Source of the DNA: Cryptomeria japonica
Lineage: Eukaryota; Streptophyta; Pinopsida; Cupressales; Cupressaceae
NCBI RefSeq assembly: GCF_030272615.1
Contig: NC_081413.1
Location: 187,952,669 to 188,016,668, forward strand
DNA length: 64,000 nt
Reading direction: 5' to 3'
In this document: positions 23,842 through 38,166 of the stretch, in pieces
Position numbering within the stretch: the first letter of the stretch is position 1
Layout: the number at the start of each line of letters is the position of its first letter
Made by a program: the position numbers and the translations under genes
Notes under the pieces: model-generated
The model's input: only the letters and a program-made list of their open reading frames with translations
What the model was told of the DNA's origin: nothing
Database searches by the model: none

Positions 23842-24738
23842 GGAAACATTTTTCATCTAAACCCCGATGAGAAGGCTTGCTTGATTGCTCAGGCTGATGA
23901 AAGTTGGTTATGGCATAAGAGGATGTGTCATGTAAATTTTGATTGCATAGTCCAGATCAGTTCAACACAAATAGTTAGAGATTTGCCCAAGATTGTTAAA
24001 CCTTACAATCCGGTATGTAGAGAATGTCAAATGGGTAAGTAAGTTAGAATTTCTTTCAGAAGCATGCATGATAAATCTAATGAAATTATTGATCTTATTC
24101 ATACCGATCTGTGTGAACCGACAAGGAATAAAAGTTTCTAAGGTGATAGATATTTTATGTTACTTATTGATGACTATTCTAGAAAGATGTGGGTTGCATT
24201 TTTGAAATAAAAATCCGAATCTCTTGAGAAATTCAAATTTTTTGAAGCTATGGTTGAGACAAAAACATGATTGAAGATAAAATGTTTAAGATCAGATCAA
24301 GGCAGTGAGTTTACATCTGGTGAGTTTGACAACTTTTGTGAGAAGCATGAAATCAGAAGACAACTTTCTGCACCTAGAACCCCACAACAAAATGGATTAG
24401 TGGGAAGAAAGAATATAATCATATTGGATGCTGCAAGGACAATGATGTCTGAAGCTAAATTGCTTAATATCTATTGGAGAGAAGTTGTCAGTACCGTTGC
24501 ATACACTTTCAATAGAGTACACATAAAAGGTGATACTGGTAAGACTCCTTATGAATTATGGTTTGGTCATACTCCTACTGTTAGATATTTTAAATTTTTT
24601 GAAAGTAAATGCTATATCAGAAGAGATGATGCATTAGGAAAATTTGATCCTAGAAGTGATGAAGGAATATTTTTGGGTTATTCTACAAAGAGAAAAGAAT
24701 ATAGATGTTATAACAAAAGATTGAATAGGATAATGTAG
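23842..24738 (+). pseudogene. Copia-1 integrase (broken)
   Basis: The GAG-pre-integrase zinc region reads ESWLWHKRMCHVNFD ... CRECQMGK. The core follows: LIHTDLCEP (first Asp), LLIDDYSRKMWVAF, RSDQGSEF (second Asp) and TPQQNGLVGRKN. The catalytic Glu of the last motif (usually VERKN) is Gly here, so the DDE triad is broken. C-terminal parts TPYELWFGHTPTVRYFKFF and GIFLGYS are typical copia. At least four stops interrupt the frame before the open part 24271-24738. Confidence 0.88.
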
Positions 24739-26587
24739 AGCATAAATGTTAAGGTGGATGAGCAAGGCAATAATCAGATAAGATCATATGACTATGGACA
24801 AGAAGATGAATTTGTTAGACCAGAACTGGTAGTGCAAGAATCTATTCAGAGCATTGAACTAGTGACTCTGACAACATCAAAAAATTCAACAGTGACTATT
24901 GAACAGCAGAAAGAGTTAGTAAATCAAGAAAATTCAAAGACTCCCATGTATGTGAAACTAAATCGTTCTGAAGATCAGATCATTGGAGATAAAAGGAAAG
25001 GTATGATAACTAGAAGAAGGTTAGCTACTGAAGAAGTATGTTTAATTTCTCAAATTGAACTGACATCTTTTATTGAAGCAAGTAAAGATGAAAATTGGAT
25101 GAAAGCAATGTAAGAGAAATTAGATCAGATAGAAAAGAATAAGACATGAGAATTAGTTCCTAGACCTAAAGATAAAAATATTATTGAAACTAAATGGGTT
25201 TTCAGAAATAAATTAAATGAGGAAGGTCAAGTTGTGAGAAATAAAGCTAGATTGGTTTGCAAAGGTTATTCACAGGAAGGAGTTGATTATAATGAGACTT
25301 ATGCTCTGGTTGCAAGAATTGAAGCGGTAAGACTATTTTTTGCCTATGTTGCACACAAGAACTACAAGGTATATCAGATGGATGTCAAATGTGCATTTCT
25401 GAATGGAGATCTTGAAGAAGAAGTCTACATTGAGTAACCTAATGGATTTTCTTTATTAGAGGACAAGGACATGGTTTGCAGATTGAAGAAAGATTTATAT
25501 GGTTTGAAACAAGCCCTTAGAGCATGGTATGCTAGATTAGATAAACATATTTCAAAGCTCGGTTTTAGTAAAGGTAGTGGTGATAATAATATATATTATA
25601 AGATTGAACATGATGACATACTGATCATTGAAGTCTTTGCAGATGATATCATTTTTGGTCGAGAAGAAAGCTTATGCATGAAATTTGCTGATGATATGAA
25701 GAATGAATTTGAAATGTCTATGATTGGTGAGATGGAATTTTTCTTAGGTTTGAAGATCTCTCAGACTGATAAAGGTATTTTCATTTGTCAAACTAATTAT
25801 GTGAAGGAATCGCTTAAGAAATTTGGACTTGATAATTCTAAACCTGTCGGTACTCCTATGATAACCGATTGCAAATTGTCAAAGGATGATGAATCTCCTA
25901 GAATTGATCCAAGCAGATACAAATCAATGATTGGTGGATTGTTGTACTTAACTTAGACTAGACCTGATATAATGAATGTTGTTTGTATTGCCTCTAGATT
26001 TTAGTCAGATCCTAGAGAAACTCATGATATTGCTGTCAAGAGGATATTCATATATCTAGCTGGTACAATAGACTGGGTTATGGTATCCAAAATATGATGA
26101 TTTCAGACTATGTGCATATACAAAATTTGATTGGGCATGAGATGTGGATGATTGAAAGAGCACTACAGACGGTGCATTCTTTGTTGGAAAGAAGTTGGTT
26201 TCATGGCTTAGCAAGAAACAATCATGTACTTCATTATCTATTGTTGAAGCAGAATATGTAGCTGTTGCAACTAACTGTACTAAGATATTATGGATGAAAC
26301 ATATGTTGAAAGATATAAGGGTAAGTTATGATGAGCCTATTGTTATTCACTGTGATAATACTGCTAATATTGATATGTCAAAAAAACTGGTATTTCATTC
26401 CAAATCAAAACACATTTTTATAAGGTATAATTTCTTGAAAGAAAAGGTTGAAGCAAAGGAAGCCAGATTGGTTTATGTGCCTACTAAGGAACGGATTACA
26501 GATATTCTAACAAAACCATTGCCTAACGATACTTTTGAATATCTCAAAGATCAGTTGGGGGTTACCATCCCTCCTGAAGAGACTTAG
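24739..26587 (+). pseudogene. Copia-1 reverse transcriptase and RNase H (broken)
   Basis: After a variable linker (24754-25113) the RT reads [55 protein letters not shown], then FADDIIFG, the copia YVDD motif with FADD, still bearing both Asp. FFLGLKISQ and SKPVGTPM follow. Stops occur at 25437 and 25954, and the segment 25955-26190 is frame-damaged. RNase H resumes with STSLSIVEAEYVAVATN-like sequence, IHCDNTANI, HSKSKHIFIRYNF and TKERITDILTKPLP, ending at 26585. Confidence 0.9.
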
Positions 26588-26907
26588 AGATGCAAGAATG
26601 CATCAATCTGGTGAGCCTATCAGACATACTTTTTGATATGTATTGATGAGATGATATTGTTGCTCAGGGGGCGTAGTCAGCTGTTTGGTTCAGTTTTTCT
26701 TTTTGGTTTGGTATCCATCCTTTTTCATTGATGTAAAATAAAGAGATGGTGCTCATGTAAAAAAAAAATCTTTGGAGGAGATGGTATTCATGTTTATCTT
26801 AGGGGGAGATATACTTCAGATCAATCTTCTTTTGGAGACTGTTGGCATTCCTTGGCACTTGGATGTTTTTCACATTCAGTGTTGCTATCAATGCCAAAGG
26901 GGGATAT
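26588..26907 (+). other. Copia-1 3' untranslated region and polypurine tract
   Basis: A non-coding stretch between the pol stop and the 3' LTR. It includes ctcagggggcgtagtcag (26664) and aagggggagatata-like purine runs (26798), typical accessory polypurine tracts, and ends with aaagggggat at 26896-26905, next to the LTR start TGTTGGAAATATG. Confidence 0.8.
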
Positions 26908-28107
26908 TGTTGGAAATATGTTGGATTTGGTTAAGTGTTGTTATTGATATCAACATTGTATCCCGGTTGGATATGGTTCGACTATCTCGGTTAGACTTGG
27001 TGTTTATCTTGGCTTTGGCTGTGATTCTGATCTCGTATAATCAAATCCCCGGTTTCGGTTTTTGGATGCTTATTCAGAATGGTTATATGCTTGTCATATT
27101 CTGTTGGTTCATGATTTGGTGCTCTAGTAGCTATCGCTTATGTTCCCGATTGGTATTCTTGGCACCGATTAGCGATATTTGATGATTTGGTTAGATGATT
27201 TTGGTCCGGCCTATGGAAACCATTTCAAGCATGTTGAAGGTGCTTCTTGATCATGTCCTAATTGTTTGGTGACTTTGCATTGGCTGGCGTGCTGTTATGG
27301 TGGTCCTATTTGGATCCGATTAGACTTTCTGTGTTATTGCACTGAGGGTTTCTACCGGTTGGTGAAACATGTTGGTGATTGGTCTTAGCATGATTTTTGA
27401 CGGATATAATTGTTTGGGAATTTGTTTTAGGTCCATGCTATGGAACATAAATCATAATATTGGTTTGGTGATATCACGTGATGTAATTTTTGTAATTATG
27501 GGCTTATGGGTTTAGGGTTTAGCCAACCTTATCAATAAGGTTGATGATCTATATTTATAGGTTACTTATTCATGTAATTGGATATGGTTTTTTGGGATCG
27601 ATGGTTATGTCTACATTATCAAAGAAAGGTTTATGTGCAGACATTGCTATATCATTCAACGAAAGGTTTTGGTGTTGCAGGGCAGACATCTGTGCTTAAT
27701 TGAAATTGTATCAAGCATTAGGAGATGCTACTTTCACAGTTCATTCTTTCTAGATTGTACTCTGATGCTTTTGTAAGTCGGTGAGAATTCTCTTTTGTGA
27801 TGAGTAATGAGCTCGAGGCTGTTGGCCTGATTGCAAGTGCAATCCCCATTATAATTATTTCACATACTGCTGCAGAAGTATTATCTGATTGTGGATAGGT
27901 TTTCCCACCGTGGTTTTTCCCTTTACCAAGTTTTCCACATAAAAAATATTGGTGTTGTGTGTACTGTGCTTTCATGTTTTATCTTTCATTGTGTTGGTTT
28001 CCTTGTGCTCCGGTATAAAGGTTATAATCTACAATAGTTTTGATTACTGATAGAAAATAGATTCACCCCCCCTCTTAGTTTTCTCTCGGTATCAGATTTG
28101 TCTAACA
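26908..28107 (+). repeat. Copia-1 3' LTR
   Basis: 1200 bp, TGTTGGAAATATG ... tttgtctaaca, aligned with the 5' LTR throughout but with many substitutions and small indels (several per 100 bases by eye). This implies an old insertion, older than Copia-2. AAAAG follows at 28108-28112. Confidence 0.9.
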
Positions 28108-29054
28108 AAAAGAAAGCCCCAAATAGAGCCTTGCCCAAATGCTATAATAGCTTTAGGGCACCAATGGATATTACCCTCTAATTCTTCATGGAATTAAACA
28201 TTGCTTCTTGGAATGTCAAAGGACTTGAGTCTCCAAATAGGAAATATGTGGTGAAAAGGTTTGTGAGAATGTATAAAGATATTAACATTTTGTTCCTCCA
28301 AGAATTGAAGGTTGTAGATTTTTATCTTGACACAAATTTTAAAATGCATATGGCAAGATGCCAATTCTATGTTACAAAGCATAGTAAAGGCAAAGGTGGT
28401 GCAACCATTCTAGTAAGAAATAGGTGGAGCAAGTTCATCTCCAAATGGGGTTGTTCACCTTACAACAGACTTGTATGGATCATTATGAAATACAAGGAGT
28501 CAAAATTTGGGCTATGCTCTATCTATGAATCCAATGATCATAGAGATAGAATTGAGCTATGGAAATGGATTTATCAGTTATATGAGATCCCTTGGATAAT
28601 TCGGGGAGCTTTCAATATGACTGAAGACCCCTCAAATAAGAGTGGAGGTAACAAGTTTGAATGGAAAGGTGATGGAAAATTCTTTTGGAATAGAATGAAG
28701 AGTAAGCTCAGATGCATAGACTCGATGGGAGGAAGGAGAAAAGAGTCAAGGGCTATTTGGTACACATGGTGTAATTTTCAGTAGGGAGCTAAAAGGATCT
28801 ATTGCAGACTTCATAGATTTTACTACAATATGGATTTCTTCAAGACGATAAAATCTCCCGTGTGTGGGAAAAGTGGTGCAAAGAAACGGAAATTTCAGTT
28901 TCAAAAAGGTCCACACACCAATGGGACTCTTGGTGCAAGTTATGGAGCTATATTGAATAGCTCAGCTCCCCAAGGGATGTTCCATTGTTCTTTATCTCAC
29001 AAGATCCCTGAAGTCAATGCCTTTTCTCTCAGATCACTGAGCAAAGTGGCTTCA
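28108..29054 (+). pseudogene. LINE ORF2, endonuclease domain
   Basis: ATG at 28188 opens MELNIASWNVKGL, the first motif of the AP-like endonuclease of L1 LINEs. LFLQELKVVD (catalytic Glu), GGATILVRNRW, GLCSIYESND and WIIRGAFNMTEDP follow. The last motif normally has GDFN; the catalytic Asp is Ala here. YTWCNFQ then a TAG at 28782, and RLHRFY where RLDRF is usual. The remainder to 29054 carries stops. The endonuclease nicks target DNA for target-primed reverse transcription. A solo LTR interrupts it before the SDHHPI motif, which lies at 30400. Confidence 0.85.
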
Positions 29055-30354
29055 TGAATGATAACTCCAAGAATGAGTGATGTTTGATCAACTTAATATG
29101 AATGCATTCCTAGTTATGCATGATATTAAATCTAATATGATTTAAACTAGCATGGATATGATGATAAGATAAAGGATTAGTAAAACGTATCCTAATATGA
29201 TATACTAGTCTAATATGAATGTTCTATGATAATGGAAATGCTTCTTAAAATGCTTATTAAGATTATTTCTATTCAAAGAGAGGCTAAATGCTTGATTTAA
29301 AATGATTATAGATTAGATGCATGAAACTTGGATATGTTTAGCAAAATATCTATAAGTTTGATACTAAAGGCTTGGATATGAAAATGAAGAATGAGAGCTC
29401 TATTTATAGGGAAAATAGGGCAATGGATGGTCAAGATTGAATATTCTTAACAAGGGTCAGGATTAAAATTTAATCAATCCATGTTTACAATTCTCACCAA
29501 TGAAATGGTGACAATTGTCAACAAAAGACTAGTTGAGAGGAGATGTAAAAAGCATTAAATGCTTGAGAAGACATGATGGTTACCTTAGGAGGTAAAGGTT
29601 AAGGTTAGGTTAGGGTTATCCATTGGATAAGGATTTTACCCAAAGGATACACTCTTGTGCAAGGGTTAAAGGGATAACCAAGGGTAAAGCCATGAATGCT
29701 TGATGAGACCCTTGGGTTAGATGGGGGTTGAGTTAGAGAGAAAGTCTCTAATCATGCAAGAAGGTTGAGTTAATAATTAATGGTTATGCAAGAGCCTTAA
29801 ATGGTTTGGAAGACTTTGAGGGTTAACTTGTTGAAGACATAAAGCCTTTAATGATTTTCAAAGACTTTGAGGGTTTGGGAAGTGACTTCCCTTTGCTTAG
29901 GGATGTGACAATATTTAGGAGATGGATTAGGCTAAATCAGAAGTGATTAGAAGAATCTAGAAGGGGGTTTAGAGAGGCAAGTGGGAGATGTAGGAAAATG
30001 CAAGTGGGTGGAGGGGAATTTTAATTAAAATAAATTACTTTATTTCAACAAAAATAGATTCAACTTGTATAAATACAAGTGGAGGATTTAAATAAATAAA
30101 TTAGATTTATTTACTTGCAATAATCAATTTAATTAAATGTAAATTTAATTAAAAGGGGAAGAATGGGAATTTAATTAAATAAAGTAATTTATTTAATCAA
30201 AGGCTATGAAAGGCTTAGGTGAACTTAATTAAATAAATTAAATAATTCATTTAATTAAATAGATAAATATGAATAATTTAATTAAATAGAGGAATGAGGT
30301 TAAAATTAATATTAAATATTCAATTAGGAAAGTGGTCATTTTTATACGTCTACA
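29055..30354 (-). repeat. Solo LTR with Tat-type edges, in LINE ORF2
   Basis: On the minus strand it starts TGTAGACGTATAAAAATGACC at 30354 and ends ...gttatcattca at 29055, 1300 bp. Its first bases match the Tat-A and Tat-B LTR starts. There are no internal domains and LINE sequence lies on both sides, so it is a solo LTR. U3 is AT-rich with ttaattaaat repeats (30020-30340). The flanking 5-mers cttca and cctcc do not match well, so the left border may be off by a few bases. Confidence 0.72.
29396..29412 (-). promoter_or_regulatory. TATA box of Tat-type solo LTR
   Basis: The minus strand reads ccctataaatagagctc, a strong TATA box, roughly 940 bases into the LTR. Confidence 0.6.
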
Positions 30355-30694
30355 CCTCCTAATGGAAATGATGTGAGAGTCGCCCTCTTCACTCTATCTG
30401 ATCACCACCCTATATATGCAATGATTTCTCACAGTATTAACACTAGAAGGCCTTGTAAAGGGAAAGAAACTTTTGACTTGAATAATAATTTACTTTGTGA
30501 AAGAGAAATTAAACATAATATATATATTTAGACAATTCAATAAGAAAACCAATATGCATGGGGGTGCTATTGGCGGGTGGAACACTTGTGTCTTAAGTTG
30601 GAGGGTCCTCTTTCAAACTATGGGGAGGAAAAGAGCCAAAGATTGCAGGAAAGTAGAATCTGAAACTCATCTTTTTCTTTTGAAGGCAGAGGAA
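30355..30694 (+). pseudogene. LINE ORF2, end of endonuclease and linker
   Basis: The frame PPNGNDVRVALFTLSDHHPI contains SDHHPI, the last endonuclease motif of plant L1 elements. After frame changes come IFRQFNKKTN and a Trp/Arg-rich linker ending HLFLLKAEE. The piece ends at the AGGAA duplication (30690-30694) where the Athila element starts. Across the insertion the linker continues at 53032 with SALESLIQAKETLRKI. Confidence 0.75.
30690..30694. repeat. Athila target-site duplication, left (AGGAA)
   Basis: AGGAA before the LTR start TGATGAGTTG and again after the right LTR end (53027-53031). LINE ORF2 coding lies on both sides. Confidence 0.9.
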
Positions 30695-32539
30695 TGATGA
30701 GTTGAGACATTGTCATATTTCTATCCTCAGAACTCTTGAGTTTTTTTCATCTTTTGGTTTGCATAGTATTAGTGATGTATTGGAAGTTTACTATATGTAT
30801 TCCATATGTTAAGCCTAAACTTATTAAATCATGTTTTATCTTTGCCAATTTATTCCTACAACCATGCCATTTATTCCTACAGCCATGTGATTTATTCCTG
30901 TTGCCATGCAGATTATTTAGGGCAATATCATATGTGAAATCAATAGATGTCTTGATTAAACAAAATGCGTATGTATGTTCTTGTATGTTATTTCTTTTGT
31001 AATGCAGGGAATAAATGATGTTGCGGTGGATGTTCACCTATCACGCCAGTTGAAGAAAAGGATACTCAAGAGATGACTGAAGATCAAACTGTCGAAAAGC
31101 TGAGCAAGCATAAGGGATGACATAAGAGGAGAAATCAAGCGATAGTACCAATGTTTAACTTAGGTGGATATTGAAGTTGTAAATACCACCACAGTATGTT
31201 ATGATTGTGGTTCAGTTTAGATCCGTGTTTCCTATAGCTTAACTCCAACTATTCCCTTTCTCGGTCAATCATCTACCTCTTCTTTTCGGTGTGATTTGTG
31301 TTGTCTATTGTAGATGATTTCTTTTTAATAATAAGCTCTTCATCTTCTCAGGGGTTAGATAGAAAAAAGAGAAGAATAGAGTAGGGGATTTTTCATAAGC
31401 ATTTTTGAGTTTCTTTTCATATTGAATCATGTAATGACTTTCAAAGAACGAATAAAATTATGTTATTCTGAGCTTTTAGAGTTGTTTTTGGGAAGCCTGG
31501 TATCACTCATCCAAGGGGGCCCACTTGGTGCTTGTTCCTATGCATTTGTTAAAATTAGTTTTGTTTCCTTAGCTGTAGTAGATGTTCTTGCATTGACTGT
31601 TCTTGAAGCCACTAGAAACAGATCCACTGACTGTTCCTGCAGCCAAGCCAGAACAGAGTAATTTTTATTTATCAACATTGAATTTATCCAGTATTGCTTT
31701 TATGAATTTATGAAGAAGTTGTCATGCCCAAACTTTTGGGCACAAACGGGATAATTTTTTTTTTTTTTGTTTTAAAATACTTAACTTAGAACGACTACTT
31801 TATTAAGATACTGCAAACTAGTTTGGTCTTAACTAAGTTTTGAGTGTATCAAACAATTAAATTAATTAAGTGATAATTAATACAAGTTATAAGCGAGCTA
31901 AATATTTCTCCAAGAAGTTATCGCTAATCCCCATTATTAAATAATTAATTTTCCCTTAGCAATAAATCTCAAACGTAATACGTGATCTTTAATTTAGTCG
32001 ATTAATAATCTCTTAAAGTCCTTTAACTACCTAGGGTCTAAATTTAATTTCCCCTAACTCCTTGATTAAATTAACCCACTAAATAAAATATTCATAAATG
32101 AAGAAGAGCCTAATAAATTTCAAGATAAATGGACCAATAGGGCACTACATAAATCGTTATGTTTACCCAAGGGTTGATCCTATCCAAAGTTTAAATTTAA
32201 AAGAATAATTCTTATTTTACAAATAACTATTTGATTCCAATAAATAAAGAAATTAACCCACTTATTTATATATATATATTTGTATAATTACCTATAAACT
32301 TATACACATGCTTATAAATATATTCAAATGGAGGGAGGGGTTTTTATTTTATTATATTGTTTGAACCCTTTTTAAACATCCCCCTCACACACATACCTTA
32401 TTTCAAAATTCTAGGTATGTTTGCCCTAACCCGAAACTAGGGTTAGGGCTAGTGTGATATAACATACACATTTTTTTTTTTTAAAAAACTAATATCATTT
32501 TGCCCTAACCCAAAAATTGGGTTAGGGCTTGTGAGTGTG

Positions 32540-32825
32540 TGTGTGTGTGCAGGTGAAAGTTGGACGGCGACCATGGGAGGCAGCGCGCAGGGCCGAACCG
32601 GAGGCGTTTCTTTTTTTTTTTGTTTGTTTTACCTTGGTGGAGGAAGGGAGAGGGAGCGGAGGAAGGGAGAGTGACGAGCGGCGGGGTTTGTTACTGTGCG
32701 GAAGGGCCACGGGCTGCAGACAGCGCCGCCCAAGGCTGCGGCTCCCGCAGCCTGTGGATGGCGCTGCCCACAGCTGCGGGTTCCGCAGCCTGTGGACGAC
32801 GCCGCCCAAGGCTGCGGCGCCCCCA
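32540..32825. repeat. GC-rich island with ~41-bp tandem units
   Basis: A sharply GC-rich stretch within AT-rich LTR. From about 32725 it consists of imperfect ~41-bp units, each with gc(t/c)gcccaaggctgcgg or gctgcccacagctgcggg followed by a gcagcctgtgga core. Overlapping open frames of 65-127 codons occur on both strands (Arg/Ala/Gly/Pro-rich), as expected from base composition; I do not regard any of them as a gene. Confidence 0.75.
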
Positions 32826-32900
32826 TTATGCCCCTAACATTATTTTTTTTAATACCCCCTTTTTTATATATATAAAAAAAACGATGCGAAATACTTACTA

Positions 32901-36123
<3,223 letters not shown>

Positions 36124-36382
36124 AAAGTTTTCCTATAGCCTTTCTATAGTTTCAATTCTTGATTATCTTTTCTGCATAATGTTAGTTGTTGCAGTAATGC
36201 AGAATAGATGTTGCAGAAACTTAGTGTATATATAGTGCAGACCCATTTCAAGTATTACGTCCCTGAGTTGACAATCAAATGAACACCATCTATGGAAATA
36301 GTGACTTTGCCAAATGAATGTCCAAACTTCGAGTTGAGACTTCAATTAGAGTTATTATTCTTATTGCTGGGTTGAAAATTTT

Positions 36383-36400
36383 TGGCGTCATTGCCGGCGA
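36383..36400 (+). promoter_or_regulatory. Athila primer-binding site
   Basis: tggcgtcattgccggcga starts four bases after the 5' LTR. It matches TGGCGCCGTTGCCGGGGA, the site complementary to the 3' end of tRNA-Asp used by Athila elements, with three changes, two of them C-to-T or G-to-A. Confidence 0.82.
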
Positions 36401-36501
36401 TGGTGTCAAACTAAGAACCTATTATGGTTATTGTTTTTTTCAATTTTTAGGTAATTGTTTTTTTGGCATACCTGATTGTTCGAAAAATTTCATGAATCTG
36501 C

Positions 36502-37451
36502 ATGCATAGGCAAAGAAAAGATGTTCTAGGTAGATTTATGCCCAGTCATCCTAATCATGCAGAAAATAATTCCTCAGATATAAACCCTTTTGCTGAACTT
36601 TATCAAACCCCAAAAATTTTGAACCATCCTGAATCTGAATTTCCAGAAGGTAGTCTTCAGTTCCTCTTTGGACCTCAAGAAGAATAATTTCATATAGTAA
36701 CTACCCCCACAACTCCAATGCAAGGAAACCCACCTCCTGGTGGAAATAATCCACCACCAACACTAGACGCAACATTTGAGTTCCCCATATCTGATCAACA
36801 TGATAATTCTAATCTCAAGAACATTCCAACTTCTTCCCTCCCTAAATTCTATGGATTGGTGACAGAGGATCCAGACACATTTCTGTTTGAGTTTGATGTT
36901 CTCTGTAGAAGTTTTGACTATACTACAGATGCCCATAGACTCAAAATATTTCCTGTCACCTTGAAGGAATCATCTTTAAGATGGTTCATGAGCTTGGGTA
37001 GTAGCACAATCAATACATGGGATGAGATGAAATGATTGTTTCTTGAAAAATATAAAGAGTATTGTAGAGACACTAATCGTCATGGGGATGATATCTTTAG
37101 AATGACACATAAAGAAGATGAGAGTCTTGAAGATTATCTGGAGAGGTTTTTGTTCAGTGTCAAAAAGTCCAAACATAGCACTCTAAATGAGGATTCCCTC
37201 AAGTTGATATTTTTGAGGGGCACTGATTCTTTGGATCTTATGGGAGGAGGTGACATTACACATTCCACTTGGGCTGAAATAGGACAAATTTGTAAGAAGT
37301 ATTCTAGATCTACTTCTAAGAAGAATAGGCGTTTCAAGCCAGGATCACCTTCATCAACATCTAGTACTGGATTTTATAGAATGGAACTTAGCCATTTATT
37401 GAAGGAATTTAAGGAGGACATCATAAATAAAATGGCTACTCAGTTGGATAC
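36502..37451 (+). pseudogene. Athila Gag, N-terminal part
   Basis: The Gag frame starts around 36502 and has a TAA at 36685 and a TGA at 37033 but no frameshift. The core reads SSLPKFYGLVTEDPDTFLFE, RLKIFPVTLKESSLRWFMSL and KYKEYCRDTNRHGDDIFRM, then LEDYLERFLFSVKKSK and LSHLLKEFKEDIINKMATQL, the conserved plant retrotransposon Gag domain. Copia-2 breaks it at 37451; the frame resumes correctly at 44258. The protein would form the virus-like particle. Confidence 0.87.
37447..37451. repeat. Copia-2 target-site duplication, left (GATAC)
   Basis: GATAC before the element and GATAC after it (44253-44257). Removing Copia-2 and one copy joins Athila Gag in frame. Confidence 0.95.
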
Positions 37452-37899
37452 TATAGGATTTTGCCAAGATCAAGGGCACAATGACAAGCATAAAAAGAGA
37501 CAATAGAATGACAAGAACAAACTGTATTCTCATCAATATGCAAATGATCAATTGGATTAACCAATACAATGAATATAGGCCTGCTTATATAGGCAAGGCC
37601 ATATGGATGTATGAGCACACAAATATGACATGTGGCTCAATGAGAAACAAGGGTAGGTAAGAAATACTAGGGGTAGGTAGGAGAAATAATATAATATTCC
37701 ACAAGAGGTGGATGACCCACTGAATGTGGAGTGTAACAGCAAAATAAGACCACAAAAGGTGGAATTTCTCCTACAAGCTCTATCCCTATGTGCACACTTC
37801 CCTAAGTGTCTCAAATCCAAACTATGAAGAGATGCATTATCCTAAGTTAACTTAAGTAAGTGTAATAATATCAAAAATGAATATTTATTTACACCAACA
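37452..37899 (-). repeat. Copia-2 3' LTR
   Basis: 448 bp. On the minus strand starts TGTTGGTGTAAATAAATATT and ends ggcaaaatcctata (terminal CA changed to TA). A TATA box, ctatataagcagg on the minus strand, lies at 37582-37593. Nearly identical to 43805-44252. Confidence 0.95.
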
Positions 37900-37912
37900 C
37901 CCCCCCTTAAGG
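37900..37912 (-). promoter_or_regulatory. Copia-2 polypurine tract
   Basis: The minus strand reads ccttaaggggggg directly before the LTR start TGTTGG; this is the second-strand priming site. Confidence 0.85.
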
Positions 37913-38166
37913 GCAACTTAGGGGAATGAAGACTCAAGTCATCAATGCAAGATGGGTCCTGACTACTAGGCCATGATAGGTACCCATGTACAATATGCAA
38001 ATGCAAACAAAACTATGCAATGCAATCTCTCACAAATGGAGAAAGGGAGAAAACCCAGTGGGAAAAACTCCCCCCCAAAAGAGAGATGAATGTACAAAAG
38101 ACTGTCAAAGAAGAAGGACAAAACCTCAAAGAGGAAAAAGTCCCCCCATAAGAGAGAAAAGAGAAT

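Larger units (their letters stand above)
19561..28107 (+). mobile_element. Copia-1: Ty1/copia element in LINE
   Basis: Complete but decayed element of 8547 bp, bordered by AAAAG duplications. The order is 5' LTR 19561-20774, primer-binding site 20777-20785, gag, protease, integrase, RT, RNase H, polypurine tract and 3' LTR 26908-28107. Domain order (integrase before RT) is that of Ty1/copia. A solo LTR (22316-23841) interrupts it between protease and integrase. Without that insertion it would be about 7.0 kb. Multiple stops, frameshifts and lost catalytic residues show it is dead. Confidence 0.92.
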
